Of a stretch of 64,000 nucleotides of DNA, positions 13,858-26,800 are shown one piece after another. The notes below the pieces were generated by a model that saw nothing but the letters and a program-made list of their open reading frames with translations, was not told where the DNA came from and did no database searches. Location of the stretch: NCBI GenBank assembly GCA_964036045.1, contig OZ038380.1:12049629-12113628 (forward strand). Reading direction: 5' to 3'. The DNA comes from Eutreptiella sp. 'Long Island Sound 2002' (Eukaryota > Euglenozoa > Euglenophyceae > Eutreptiales > Eutreptiaceae). The position numbers and the translations under genes were made by a program. Position 1 is the stretch's first letter, and each line of letters opens with the position of its first letter.

Positions 13858-16350
13858 TTGTGGCCACTGTGCCAGAAAACTGGCTTTGTCTTGGGCATGC
13901 AGCCTTTGTGCAGAAGTCATGATTGGACTGTGGTAAATCATTATTACACACAAAACTGGGGCCTCACCATGTGTTTTTTGCGGCAATGCTGCACTCACAG
14001 TTTGTGTCGCACATTGTGGCCACTATGCTCCAAAACTGGCTCGGTCTTGGCCATGCAGCCTTTGTGCAGAAGTCATGGTTGGACTGTGGTAAATCATTAT
14101 TACACACAAAACAGGGGTCTCACCATGTGTTTTTTGCGGCAATGCTGCACTCACTGTTTGTGCCCCAAATTGTGGCCACTGTGCCCCAAAACTGGCTCGG
14201 TCTTGGCCATGCAGCCTTTGTGCAGAAGTCATGATTGGACTGTGGTAAATCATTATGGCACACAAAACTGGGGCCTCACCATGTGTTTTTTGCGGCAATG
14301 CTGCAATCACAGTTTGTGCCCCACATTGTGGCCACTGTGCCCCAAAACTGGCTCCGTCTTGGCCATGCAGCCTTTGTGCAGAAGTCATGATTGGACTGTG
14401 GTAAATCATTATTACACACAAAACTGGGGCCTCACCATGTGTTTTTTGCGGCAATGCTGCACTCACAGTTTGTGCCCCACATCGTGGTCACAATGCTCCA
14501 AAACTGGCTCGGTCTTGGCCATGCAGCCTTTGTGCAGAAGTCATGGTTGGACTGTGGTAAATCATTATTGCACACAAAACAGGGGTCTCACCATGTGTTT
14601 TTTGCGGCAATGCTGCACTCACAGTTTGTGCCCCACATTGTGGTCACAATGCTCCAAAACTGGCTCGGTCTTGGCCGTGCAGCCTTTGTGCGGAAGTCAT
14701 GGTTGGACTGTGGTAAATCATTATTACACACAAAACTGGGTTCTCACCATGTGTTTTTTGCGGCAACGCTGCACTCACAGTCTGTGCCCCACATTGTGGC
14801 CACTGTGCCCCAAAACTGGCTCGGTCCTGGCCATGCAGCCTTTGTGCAGAAGTCATGATTGGACTGTGGTAAATCATTATTACACACCAAACTGGGGTCT
14901 AACCATGTGTTTTTTGCGGCAATGCTGCACTCACAGTTTGTGCCCCACATTGTGGTCACAATGCTCCAAAACTGGCTCGGTCTTGGCCATGCAGCCTTTG
15001 TGCAGAAGTCATGATTGGACTGTGGTAAATCATTATTACACACAAAACTGGGGTCTAACCATGTGTTTTTTGCGGCAATGCTGCACTCACAGTTTGTGCC
15101 CCACATTGTGGCCACTGTGCCCCAAAACTGGCTCCGTCTTGGCCATGCAGCCTTTGTGCAGAAGTCATGATTGGACTGTGGTAAATCATTATTACACACA
15201 AAACTGGGGTCTAACCATGTGTTTTTTGCGGCAATGCTGCACTCACAGTTTGTGCCCCACATTGTGGTCACAATGCTCCAAAACTGGGTCGGTCTTGGGC
15301 ATGCAGCCTTTGTGCAGAAGTCATGGTTGGACTGTGGTAAATCATTATTGCACACAAAACAGGGGTCTCACCATGTGTTTTTTGCGGCAATGCTGCACTG
15401 ACTGTTTGTGCCCCTAATTGTGGCCACTGTGCCAGAAAACTGGCTTTGTCTTGGGCATGCAGCCTTTGTGCAGAAGTCATGATTGGACTGTGGTAAATCA
15501 TTATTACACACAAAACTGGGGCCTCACCATGTGTTTTTTGCGGCAATGCTGCACTCACAGTTTGTGTCGCACATTGTGGCCACTATGCCCCAAAACTGGC
15601 TCGGTCTTGGCCATGCAGCCTTTGTGCAGAAGTCATGGTTGGACTGTGGTAAATCATTATTACACACAAAACAGGGGTCTCACCATGTGTTTTTTGCGGC
15701 AATGCTGCACTCACTGTTTGTGCCCCAAATTGTGGCCACTGTGCCCCAAAACTGGCTCGGTCTTGGCCATGCAGCCTTTGTGCAGAAGTCATGATTGGAC
15801 TGTGGTAAATCATTATGGCACACAAAACTGGGGCCTCACCATGTGTTTTTTGCGGCAATGCTGCACTCACAGTTTGTGCCCCACATTGTGGCCACTGTGC
15901 CCCAAAACTGGCTCCGTCTTGGCCATGCAGCCTTTGTGCAGAAGTCATGATTGGACTGTGGTAAATCATTATTACACACAAAACTGGGGCCTCACCATGT
16001 GTTTTTTGCGGCAATGCTGCACTCACAGTTTGTGCCCCACATCGTGGTCACAATGCTCCAAAACTGGCTCGGTCTTGGCCATGCAGCCTTTGTGCAGAAG
16101 TCATGGTTGGACTGTGGTAAATCATTATTGCACACAAAACAGGGGTCTCACCATGTGTTTTTTGCGGCAATGCTGCACTCACAGTTTGTGCCCCACATTG
16201 TGGCCACTGTGCCCCAAAACTGGCTCGGTCTTGGCCATGCAGCCTTTGTGCGGAAGTCATGGTTGGACTGTGGTAAATCATTATTACACACAAAACTGGG
16301 TTCTCACCATGTGTTTTTTGCGGCAATGCTGCACCCACAGTTTGTGCCCC
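13858..16350. repeat. Higher-order repeat, 1,560 bp, with a dispersed third copy
   Basis: The marker gtgccagaaaactgg followed by tttgtcttgggcatg, next to a ccccta variant, occurs just after 13858 and again after 15418, 1,560 bp (10 monomers) apart. The following monomers carry the same ordered series of variants (tgtcgcacattg, ccccaaattg, cattatggcac, ccacatcgtgg) before the second copy diverges. A third copy of the same series begins at 19474, 26 monomers after the second, and runs for about eight monomers. This shows both local tandem duplication and longer-range copying. Confidence 0.8.
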
Positions 16351-16886
16351 ACATTGTGGCCACTGTGCCCCAAAACTGGCTCCGTCTTGGCCATGCAGCC
16401 TTTGTGCAGAAGTCATGATTGGACTGTGGTAAATCATTATTACACACAAAACTGGGGCCTCACCATGTGTTTTTTGCGGCAATGCTGCACTCACAGTTTG
16501 TGCCCCACATCGTGGTCACAATGCTCCAAAACTGGCTCGGTCTTGGCCATGCAGCCTTTGTGCAGAAGTCATGGTTGGACTGTGGTAAATCATTATTGCA
16601 CACAAAACAGGGGTCTCACCATGTGTTTTTTGCGGCAATGCTGCACTCACAGTTTGTGCCCCACATTGTGGCCACTGTGCCCCAAAACTGGCTCGGTCTT
16701 GGCCATGCAGCCTTTGTGCGGAAGTCATGGTTGGACTGTGGTAAATCATTATTACACACAAAACTGGGTTCTCGCCATGTGTTTTTTGCGGCAACGCTGC
16801 ATTCACAGTCTGTGCCCCACATTGTGGCCACTGTGCCCCAAAACTGGCTCGGTCCTGGCCATGCAGCCTTTGTGCAGAAGTCATGA
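15951..16886. repeat. 468-bp trimer repeat, two adjacent copies
   Basis: A three-monomer block with the same variant order (ccacatcgtggtcac, then an aacagg monomer, then a ggttctc monomer) occupies 15951-16418 and 16419-16886. Very similar trimers recur at 18291-18758 and from 18759, so this small unit was copied within the same neighbourhood as the 1,560-bp repeat. Confidence 0.7.
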
Positions 16887-19800
16887 TTGGACTGTGGTAA
16901 ATCATTATTACACACCAAACTGGGGTCTAACCATGTGTTTTTTGCGGCAATGCTGCACTCACAGTTTGTGCCCCACATTGTGGTCACAATGCTCCAAAAC
17001 TGGCTCGGTCTTGGCCATGCAGCCTTTGTGCAGAAGTCATGGTTGGACTGTGATAAATCATTTTTGCACACAAAACTGGGGCCTCACCATGTGTTTTTTG
17101 CGGCAATGCTGCACTCACAGTTTGTGCCCCACATTGTGGTCACTGTGCCCCAAAACTGGCTCGGTCTTGGCCATGCAGCCTTTGTGCAGAAGTCATGATT
17201 GGACTGTGGTAAATCATTATTGCACACAAAACTGGGCCCTCACCATGTGTTTTTTGCGGCAATGCTGCACTCACAGTTTGTGCCCCACATTGTGGCCACT
17301 GTGCCCCAAAACTGGCTCCGTCTTGGCCATGCAGCCTTTGTGCGGAAGTCATGGTTGGACTGTGGTAAATCATTATTACACACCAAACTGGGGTCTAACC
17401 ATGTGTTTTTTGCGGCAATGCTGCACTCACAGTTTGTGCCCCACATTGTGGTCACAATGCTCCAAAACTGGCTCGGTCTTGGCCATGCAGCCTTTGTGCA
17501 GAAGTCATGATTGGACTGTGGTAAATCATTATTACACACAAAACTGGGGTCTAACCATGTATTTTTTGCGGCAATGCTGCACTCACAGTTTGTGCCCCAC
17601 ATTGTGGCCACTGTGCCCCAAAACTGGCTCGGTCTTGGCCATGCAGCCTTTGTGCAGAAGTCATGGTTGGACTGTGCTAAATCATTTTTGCACACAAAAC
17701 TGGGGTCTCACCATGTGTTTTTTGCGGCAATGCTGCACTGACTGTTTGTGCCCCACATTGTGGTCACAATGCTCCAAAACTGGCTCGGTCTTGGCCATGC
17801 AGCCTTTGTGCAGAAGTCATGGTTGGACTGTGGTAAATCATTATTGCACACAAAACAGGGGTCTCACCATGTGTTTTTTGCGGCAATGCTGCACTCACTG
17901 TTTGTGCCCCACATTGTGGCCACTGTGCCCCAAAACTGGCTCGGTCTTGGCCATGCAGCCTTTGTGCGGAAGTCATGATTGGACTGTGGTAAATCATTAT
18001 TACACACAAAACTGGGGCCTCACCATGTGTTTTTTGCGGCAATGCTGCACCCACAGTTTGTGCCCCACATTGTGGCCACTGTGCCCCAAAACTGGCTCCG
18101 TCTTGGCCATGCAGCCTTTGTGCAGAAGTCATGGTTGGACTGTGGTAACTCATTATTACACACAAAACTGGGTTCTCACCATGTGTTTTTTGCGGCAATG
18201 CTGCACCCACAGTTTGTGCCCCACATTGTGGCCACTGTGCCCCAAAACTGGCTCCGTCTTGGCCATGCAGCCTTTGTGCAGAAGTCATGATTGGACTGTG
18301 GTAAATCATTATTACACACAAAACTGGGGCCTCACCATGTGTTTTTTGCGGCAATGCTGCACTCACAGTTTGTGCCCCACATCGTGGTCACAATGCTCCA
18401 AAACTGGCTCGGTCTTGGCCATGCAGCCTTTGTGCAGAAGTCATGGTTGGACTGTGGTAAATCATTATTGCACACAAAACAGGGGTCTCACCATGTGTTT
18501 TTTGCGGCAATGCTGCACTCACAGTTTGTGCCCCACATTGTGGCCACTGTGCCCCAAAACTGGCTCGGTCTTGGCCATGCAGCCTTTGTGCAGAAGTCAT
18601 GGTTGGACTGTGGTAAATCATTATTACACACAAAACTGGGTTCTCACCATGTGTTTTTTGCGGCAATGCTGCACCCACAGTTTGTGCCCCACATTGTGGC
18701 CACTGTGCCCCAAAACTGGCTCCGTCTTGGCCATGCAGCCTTTGTGCAGAAGTCATGATTGGACTGTGGTAAATCATTATTACACACAAAACTGGGGCCT
18801 CACCATGTGTTTTTTGCGGCAATGCTGCACTCACAGTTTGTGCCCCACATCGTGGTCACAATGCTCCAAAACTGGCTCGGTCTTGGCCATGCAGCCTTTG
18901 TGCAGAAGTCATGGTTGGACTGTGGTAAATCATTATTACACACAAAACTGGGGTCTAACCATGTATTTTTTGCGGCAATGCTGCACTCACAGTTTGTGCC
19001 CCACATTGTGGCCACTGTGCCCCAAAACTGGCTCGGTCTTGGCCATGCAGCCTTTGTGCAGAAGTCATGGTTGGACTGTGCTAAATCATTTTTGCACACA
19101 AAACTGGGGTCTCACCATGTGTTTTTTGCGGCAATGCTGCACTCACAGTTTGTGCCCCACATTGTGGCCACTGTGCCCCAAAACTGGCTCGGTCTTGGCC
19201 ATGCAGCCTTTGTGCAGAAGTCATGATTGGACTGTGGTAAATCATTATTACACACAAAACTGGGGCCTCACCATGTGTTTTTTGCGGCAATGCTGCACTC
19301 ACAGTTTGTGCCCCACATTGTGGTCACAATGCTCCAAAACTGGGTCGGTCTTGGGCATGCAGCCTTTGTGCAGAAGTCATGGTTGGACTGTGGTAAATCA
19401 TTATTGCACACAAAACAGGGGTCTCACCATGTGTTTTTTGCGGCAATGCTGCACTGACTGTTTGTGCCCCTAATTGTGGCCACTGTGCCAGAAAACTGGC
19501 TTTGTCTTGGGCATGCAGCCTTTGTGCAGAAGTCATGATTGGACTGTGGTAAATCATTATTACACACAAAACTGGGGCCTCACCATGTGTTTTTTGCGGC
19601 AATGCTGCACTCACTGTTTGTGTCGCACATTGTGGCCACTATGCCCCAAAACTGGCTCGGTCTTGGCCATGCAGCCTTTGTGCAGAAGTCATGGTTGGAC
19701 TGTGGTAAATCATTATTACACACAAAACAGGGGTCTCACCATGTGTTTTTTGCGGCAATGCTGCACTCACTGTTTGTGCCCCAAATTGTGGCCACTGTGC

Positions 19801-19984
19801 CCCAAAACTGGCTCGGTCTTGGCCATGCAGCCTTTGTGCAGAAGTCATGGTTGGACTGTGGTAAATCATTATTGCACACAAAACTGGGGCCTCACCATGT
19901 GTTTTTTGCGGCAATGTTGCACCCACAGTTTGTGCCCCACATTGTGGCCACTGTGCCCCAAAACTGGCTCCGTCTTGGCCATGC

Positions 19985-22792
19985 AGCCTTTGTGCAGAAG
20001 TCACGATTGGACTGTGGTAAATCATTATTGCACACAAAACTGGGGCCTCACCATGTGTTTTTTGCGGCAATGCTGCACTCACAGTTTGTGCCCCACATCG
20101 TGGTCACAATGCTCCAAAACTGGCTCGGTCTTGGCCATGCAGCCTTTGTGCAGAAGTCATGGTTGGACTGTGGTAAATCATTATTGCACACAAAACAGGG
20201 GTCTCACCATGTGTTTTTTGCGGCAATGCTGCACTCACAGTTTGTGCCCCACATTGTGGCCACAATGCCCCAAAACTGGCTCGGTCTTGGCCATGCAGCC
20301 TTTGTGCGGAAGTCATGGTTGGACTGTGGTAAATCATTATTACACACAAAACTGGGTTCTCACCATGTGTTTTTTGCGGCAACGCTGCACTCACAGTTTG
20401 TGCCCCACATTGTGGCCACTGTGCCCCAAAACTGGCTCGGTCCTGGCCATGCAGCCTTTGTGCAGAAGTCATGATTGGACTGTGGTAAATCATTATTACA
20501 CACCAAACTGGGGTCTAACCATGTGTTTTTTGCGGCAATGCTGCACTCACAGTTTGTGCCCCACATTGTGGCCACAATGCTCCAAAACTGGCTCGGTCTT
20601 GGCCATGCAGCCTTTGTGCAGAAGTCATGACTGGACTGTGGTAAATCATTATTACACACAAAACTGGGGTCTAACCATGTATTTTTTGCGGCAATGCTGC
20701 ACTCACAGTTTGTGCCCCACATTGTGGCCACTGTGCCCCAAAACTGGCTCGGTCTTGGCCATGCAGCCTTTGTGCAGAAGTCATGGTTGAACTGTGGTAA
20801 ATCATTATTGCACACAAAACTGGGGTCTAACCATGTGTTTTTTGCGGCAATGCTGCACTCACAGTTTGTGCCCCACATTGTGGCCACTGTGCCCCAAAAC
20901 TGGCTCGGTCTTGGCCATGCAGCCTTTGTGCGGAAGTCATGATTGAACTGTGGTAAATCATTATTGCACACAAAACTGGGGTCTAACCATGTGTTTTTTG
21001 CGGCAATGCTGCACTCACAGTTTGTGCCCCACATTGTGGCCACTGTGCCCCAAAACTGGCTCCGTCTTGGCCATGCAGCCTTTGTGCAGAAGTCATGGTT
21101 GAACTGTGGTAAATCATTATTGCACACAAAACTGGGGTCTAACCATGTGTTTTTTGCGGCAATGCTGCACTCACAGTTTGTGCCCCACATTGTGGCCACT
21201 GTGCCCCAAAACTGGCTCGGTCTTGGCCATGCAGCCTTTGTGCAGAAGTCATGATTGAACTGTGGTAAATCATTATTGCACACAAAACTGGGGTCTAACC
21301 ATGTGTTTTTTGCGGCAATGCTGCACTCACTGTTTGTGCCCCAAATTGTGGCCACTATGCCCCAAAACTGGCTCCGTCTTGGCCATGCAGCCTTTGTGCA
21401 GAAGTCATGATTGGACTGTGGTAAATCATTATTGCACACAAAACTGGGGCCTCACCATGTGTTTTTTGCGGCAATGCTGCACTCACAGTTTGTGCCCCAC
21501 ATCGTGGTCACAATGCTCCAAAACTGGCTCGGTCTTGGCCATGCAGCCTTTGTGCAGAAGTCATGGTTGGACTGTGGTAAATCATTATTGCACACAAAAC
21601 TGGGGTCTCACCATGTGTTTTTTGCGGCAATGCTGCACTCACAGTTTGTGCCCCACATTGTGGCCACAATGCCCCAAAACTGGCTCGGTCTTGGCCATGC
21701 AGCCTTTGTGCGGAAGTCATGGTTGGACTGTGGTAAATCATTATTACACACAAAACTGGGGTCTCACCATGTGTTTTTTGCGGCAACGCTGCACTCACAG
21801 TTTGTGCCCCACATTGTGGCCACTGTGCCCCAAAACTGGCTCGGTCCTGGCCATGCAGCCTTTGTGCAGAAGTCATGATTGGACTGTGGTAAATCATTAT
21901 TACACACCAAACTGGGGTCTAACCATGTGTTTTTTGCGGCAATGCTGCACTCACAGTTTGTGCCCCACATTGTGGCCACAATGCTCCAAAACTGGCTCGG
22001 TCTTGGCCATGCAGCCTTTGTGCAGAAGTCATGACTGGACTGTGGTAAATCATTATTACACACAAAACTGGGGTCTAACCATGTGTTCTTTGCGGCAATG
22101 CTGCACTCACAGTTTGTGCCCCACATTGTGGCCACTGTGCCCCAAAACTGGCTCGGTCTTGGCCATGCAGCCTTTGTGCAGAAGTCATGGTTGAACTGTG
22201 GTAAATCATTATTGCACACAAAACTGGGGTCTAACCATGTGTTTTTTGCGGCAATGCTGCACTCACAGTTTGTGCCCCACATTGTGGCCACTGTGCCCCA
22301 AAACTGGCTCGGTCTTGGCCATGCAGCCTTTGTGCGGAAGTCATGATTGAACTGTGGTAAATCATTATTGCACACAAAACTGGGGTCTAACCATGTGTTT
22401 TTTGCGGCAATGCTGCACTCACAGTTTGTGCCCCACATTGTGGCCACTGTGCCCCAAAACTGGCTCCGTCTTGGCCATGCAGCCTTTGTGCAGAAGTCAT
22501 GGTTGAACTGTGGTAAATCATTATTGCACACAAAACTGGGGTCTAACCATGTGTTTTTTGCGGCAATGCTGCACTCACAGTTTGTGCCCCACATTGTGGC
22601 CACTGTGCCCCAAAACTGGCTCGGTCTTGGCCATGCAGCCTTTGTGCAGAAGTCATGATTGAACTGTGGTAAATCATTATTGCACACAAAACTGGGGTCT
22701 AACCATGTGTTTTTTGCGGCAATGCTGCACTCACTGTTTTTGCCCCAAATTGTGGCCACTATGCCCCAAAACTGGCTCGGTCTTGGCCATGC
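19985..22792. repeat. Higher-order repeat, 1,404 bp, two tandem copies
   Basis: Nine-monomer blocks repeat with an offset of 1,404 bp. The variants run in the same order in both: ccacatcgtgg, ccacaatgcccc, gcggcaacgctgc, cacaccaaactgg, catgactgg, then a run of monomers with catggttgaac or catgattgaac and ggtctaacc. The copies differ at only a few bases. The gttgaac variants introduce TGA in the main forward open frame, so this block has no long open frame there. On the complementary strand it is open for 359 codons in each copy. Confidence 0.85.
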
Positions 22793-23836
22793 AGCCTTTG
22801 TGCAGAAGTCATGGTTGGACTGTGGTAAATCATTATTACACACAAAACAGGGGTCTCACCATGTGTTTTTTGCGGCAATGCTGCACTCACTGTTTGTGCC
22901 CCAAATTGTGGCCACTGTGCCCCAAAACTGGCTCGGTCTTGGCCATGCAGCCTTTGTGCCGAAGTCATGATTGGACTGTGGTATATCATTATTGCACACA
23001 AAACTGGGGTCTCACCATGTGTTTTTTGCGGCAATGCTGCACCCACAGTTTGTGCCCCACATTGTGGCCACTGTGCCCCAAAACTGGCTCCGTCTTGGCC
23101 ATGCAGCCTTTGTGCGGAAGTCATGGTTGGACTGTGGTAAATCATTATTACACACAAAACTGGGTTCTGACCATGTGTTTTTTGCGGCAACGCTGCACTC
23201 ACAGTTTGTGCCCCACATTGTGGCCACTGTGCCCCAAAACTGGCTCGGTCTTGGCCATGCAGCCTTTGTGCAGAAGTCATGATTGAACTGTGGTAAATCA
23301 TTATTGCACACAAAACTGGGGTCTAACCATGTGTTTTTTGCGGCAATGCTGCACTCACTGTTTGTGCCCCAAATTGTGGCCACTATGCCCCAAAACTGGC
23401 TCGGTCTTGGCCATGCAGCCTTTGTGCAGAAGTCATGATTGGACTGTGGTAAATCATTGTTACACACAAAACTGGGGCCTCACCATGTGTTTTTTGCGGC
23501 AATGCTGCACTCACTGTTTGTGCCCCACATTGTGGTCACAATGCTCCAAAACTGGCTCGGTCTTGGCCATGCAGCCTTTGTGCAGAAGTCATGGTTGGAC
23601 TGTGGTAAATCATTATTGCACACAAAACTGGGGTCTCACCATGTGTTTTTTGCGGCAATGCTGCACGCACAGTTTGTGCCCCACATTGTGGCCACTGTGC
23701 CCCAAAACTGGCTCGGTCTTGGCCATGCAGCCTTTGTGCGGAAGTCATGGTTGGACTGTGGTAAATCATTATTACACACAAAACTGGGTTCTGACCATGT
23801 GTTTTTTGCGGCAACGCTGCACTCACAGTTTGTGCC

Positions 23837-26800
23837 CCACATTGTGGCCACTGTGCCCCAAAACTGGCTCGGTCCTGGCCATGCAGCCTTTGTGCAGAAG
23901 TCATGATTGGACTGTGGTAAATCATTATTACACACAAAACTGGGGTCTAACCATGTGTTTTTTGCGGCAATGCTGCACTCACAGTTTATGCCCCACATTG
24001 TGGTCACAATGCTCCAAAGCTGGGTCGGTCTTGGCCATGCAGCCTTTGTGCAGAAGTCATGGTTGGACTGTGGTAAATCATTATTGCACACAAAACAGGG
24101 GCCTCACCATGTGTTTTTTGCGGCAATGCTGCACTCACAGTTTGTGCCCCACATTGTGGTCACAATGCTCCAAAACTGGGTCGGTCTTGGCCATGCAGCC
24201 TTTGTGCACAAGTCATGGTTGGACTGTGGTAAATCATTATTGCACACAAAACTGGGGTCTCACCATGTGTTTTTTGCGGCAATGCTGCACTCACAGTTTG
24301 TGCCCCACATTGTGGCCACTGTGCCCCAAAACTGGCTCGGTCTTGGCCATGCAGCTTTTGTGCAGAAGTCATGATTGGACTGTGGTAAATCATTATTGCA
24401 CACAAAACAGGGGTTTCACCATGTGTTTTTTGCGGCAATGCTGCACTCACAGTTTGTGCCCCACATTGTGGTCACAATGCTCCAAAACTGGGTCGGTCTT
24501 GGCCATGCAGCCTTTGTGCAGAAGTCATGGTTGGACTGTGGTAAATCATTATTGCACACAAAACAGGGGTCTCACCATGTGTTTTTTGCGGCAATGCTGC
24601 ACTGACTGTTTGTGCCCCACATTGTGGCCACTGTGCCCCAAAACTGGCTCGGTCTTGGCCATGCAGCCTTTGTGCAGAAGTCATGATTGGACTGTGGTAA
24701 ATCATTGTTACACACAAAACTGGGGCCTCACCATGTGTTTTTTGCGGCAATGCTGCACTCACAGTTTGTGCCCCAAATTGTGGTCACAATGCTCCAAAGC
24801 TGGCTCGGTCTTGGCCATGCAGATTTTGTGCAGAAGTCATGGTTGGACTGTGGTAAATCATTATTGCACACAAAACAGGGGTCTCACCATGTGTTTTTTG
24901 CGGCAATGCTGCACTGACTGTTTGTGCCCCACATTGTGGCCACTGTGCCCCAAAACTGGCTCGGTCTTGGCCATGCAGCCTTTGTGCAGAAGTCATGATT
25001 GGACTGTGGTAAATCATTGTTACACACAAAACTGGGGCCTCACCATGTGTTTTTTGCGGCAATGCTGCACTCACAGTTTGTGCCCCATATTGTGGTCACA
25101 ATGCTCCAAAACTGGCTCGGTCTTGGCCATGCAGCCTTTGTGCAGAAGTCATGGTTGGACTGTGGTAAATCATTATTGCACACAAAACAGGGGTCTCACC
25201 GTGTGTTTTTTGCGGCAATGCTGCACTCACAGTTTGTGCCCCACATTGTGGCCACTGTGCCCCAAAACTGGCTCGGTCTTGGCCATGCAGCCTTTGTGCG
25301 GAAGTCATGATTGGACTGTGGTAAATCATTATTACACACCAAACTGGGGTCTAACCATGTGTTTTTTGCGGCAATGCTGCACTCACAGTTTATGCCCCAC
25401 ATTGTGGTCACAATGCTCCAAAGCTGGGTCGGTCTTGGCCATGCAGCCTTTGTGCAGAAGTCATGGTTGGACTGTGGTAAATCATTATTACACACAAAAC
25501 TGGGGTCTCACCATGTGTTTTTTGCGGCAATGCTGCACTGACTGTTTGTGCCCCACATTGTGGCCACTGTGCCCCAAAACTGGCTCCGTCTTGGCCATGC
25601 AGCCTTTGTGCAGAAGTCATGATTGGACTGTGGTAAATCATTGTTACACACAAAACAGGGGTCCCACCATGTGTTTTTTGCGGCAATGCTGCACTCACAG
25701 TTTGTGCCCCACATTGTGGCCACTGTGCCCCAAAACTGGCTCGGTCCTGGCCATGCAGCCTTTGTGCAGAAGTCATGATTGGACTGTGGTAAATCATTAT
25801 TACACACAAAACTGGAGTCTAACCATGTGTTTTTTGCGGCAATGCTGCACTCACAGTTTATGCCCCACATTGTGGTCACAATGCTCCAAAGCTGGGTCGG
25901 TCTTGGCCATGCAGCCTTTGTGCAGAAGTCATGGTTGGACTGTGGTAAATCATTATTGCACACAAAACAGGGGCCTCACCATGTGTTTTTTGCGGCAATG
26001 CTGCACTCACAGTTTGTGCCCCACATTGTGGTCACAATGCTCCAAAACTGGCTCGGTCTTGGCCATGCAGCCTTTGTGCAGAAGTCATGGTTGGACTGTG
26101 GTAAATCATTATTGCACACAAAACTGGGGTCTCACCATGTGTTTTTTGCGGCAATGCTGCACTCACAGTTTGTGCCCCACATTGTGGCCACTGTGCCCCA
26201 AAACTGGCTCGGTCTTGGCCATGCAGCTTTTGTGCAGAAGTCATGATTGGACTGTGGTAAATCATTATTGCACACAAAACAGGGGTCTCAGCATGTGTTT
26301 TTTGCGGCAATGCTGCACTCACAGTTTGTGCCCCACATTGTGGCCACTGTGCCCCAAAACTGGCTCGGTCTTGGCCATGCAGCCTTTGTGCAGAAGTCAT
26401 GGTTGGACTGTGGTAAATCATTATTGCACACAAAACAGGGGTCTCACCATGTGTTTTTTGCGGCAATGCTGCACTGACTGTTTGTGCCCCACATTGTGGC
26501 CACTGTGCCCCAAAACTGGCTCGGTCTTGGCCATGCAGCCTTTGTGCAGAAGTCATGATTGGACTGTGGTAAATCATTGTTACACACAAAACTGGGGCCT
26601 CACCATGTGTTTTTTGCGGCAATGCTGCACTCACAGTTTGTGCCCCACATTGTGGTCACAATGCTCCAAAACTGGCTCGGTCTTGGCCATGCAGCCTTTG
26701 TGCAGAAGTCATGGTTGGACTGTGGTAAATCATTATTGCACACAAAACAGGGGTCTCACCATGTGTTTTTTGCGGCAATGCTGCACTCACAGTTTGTGCC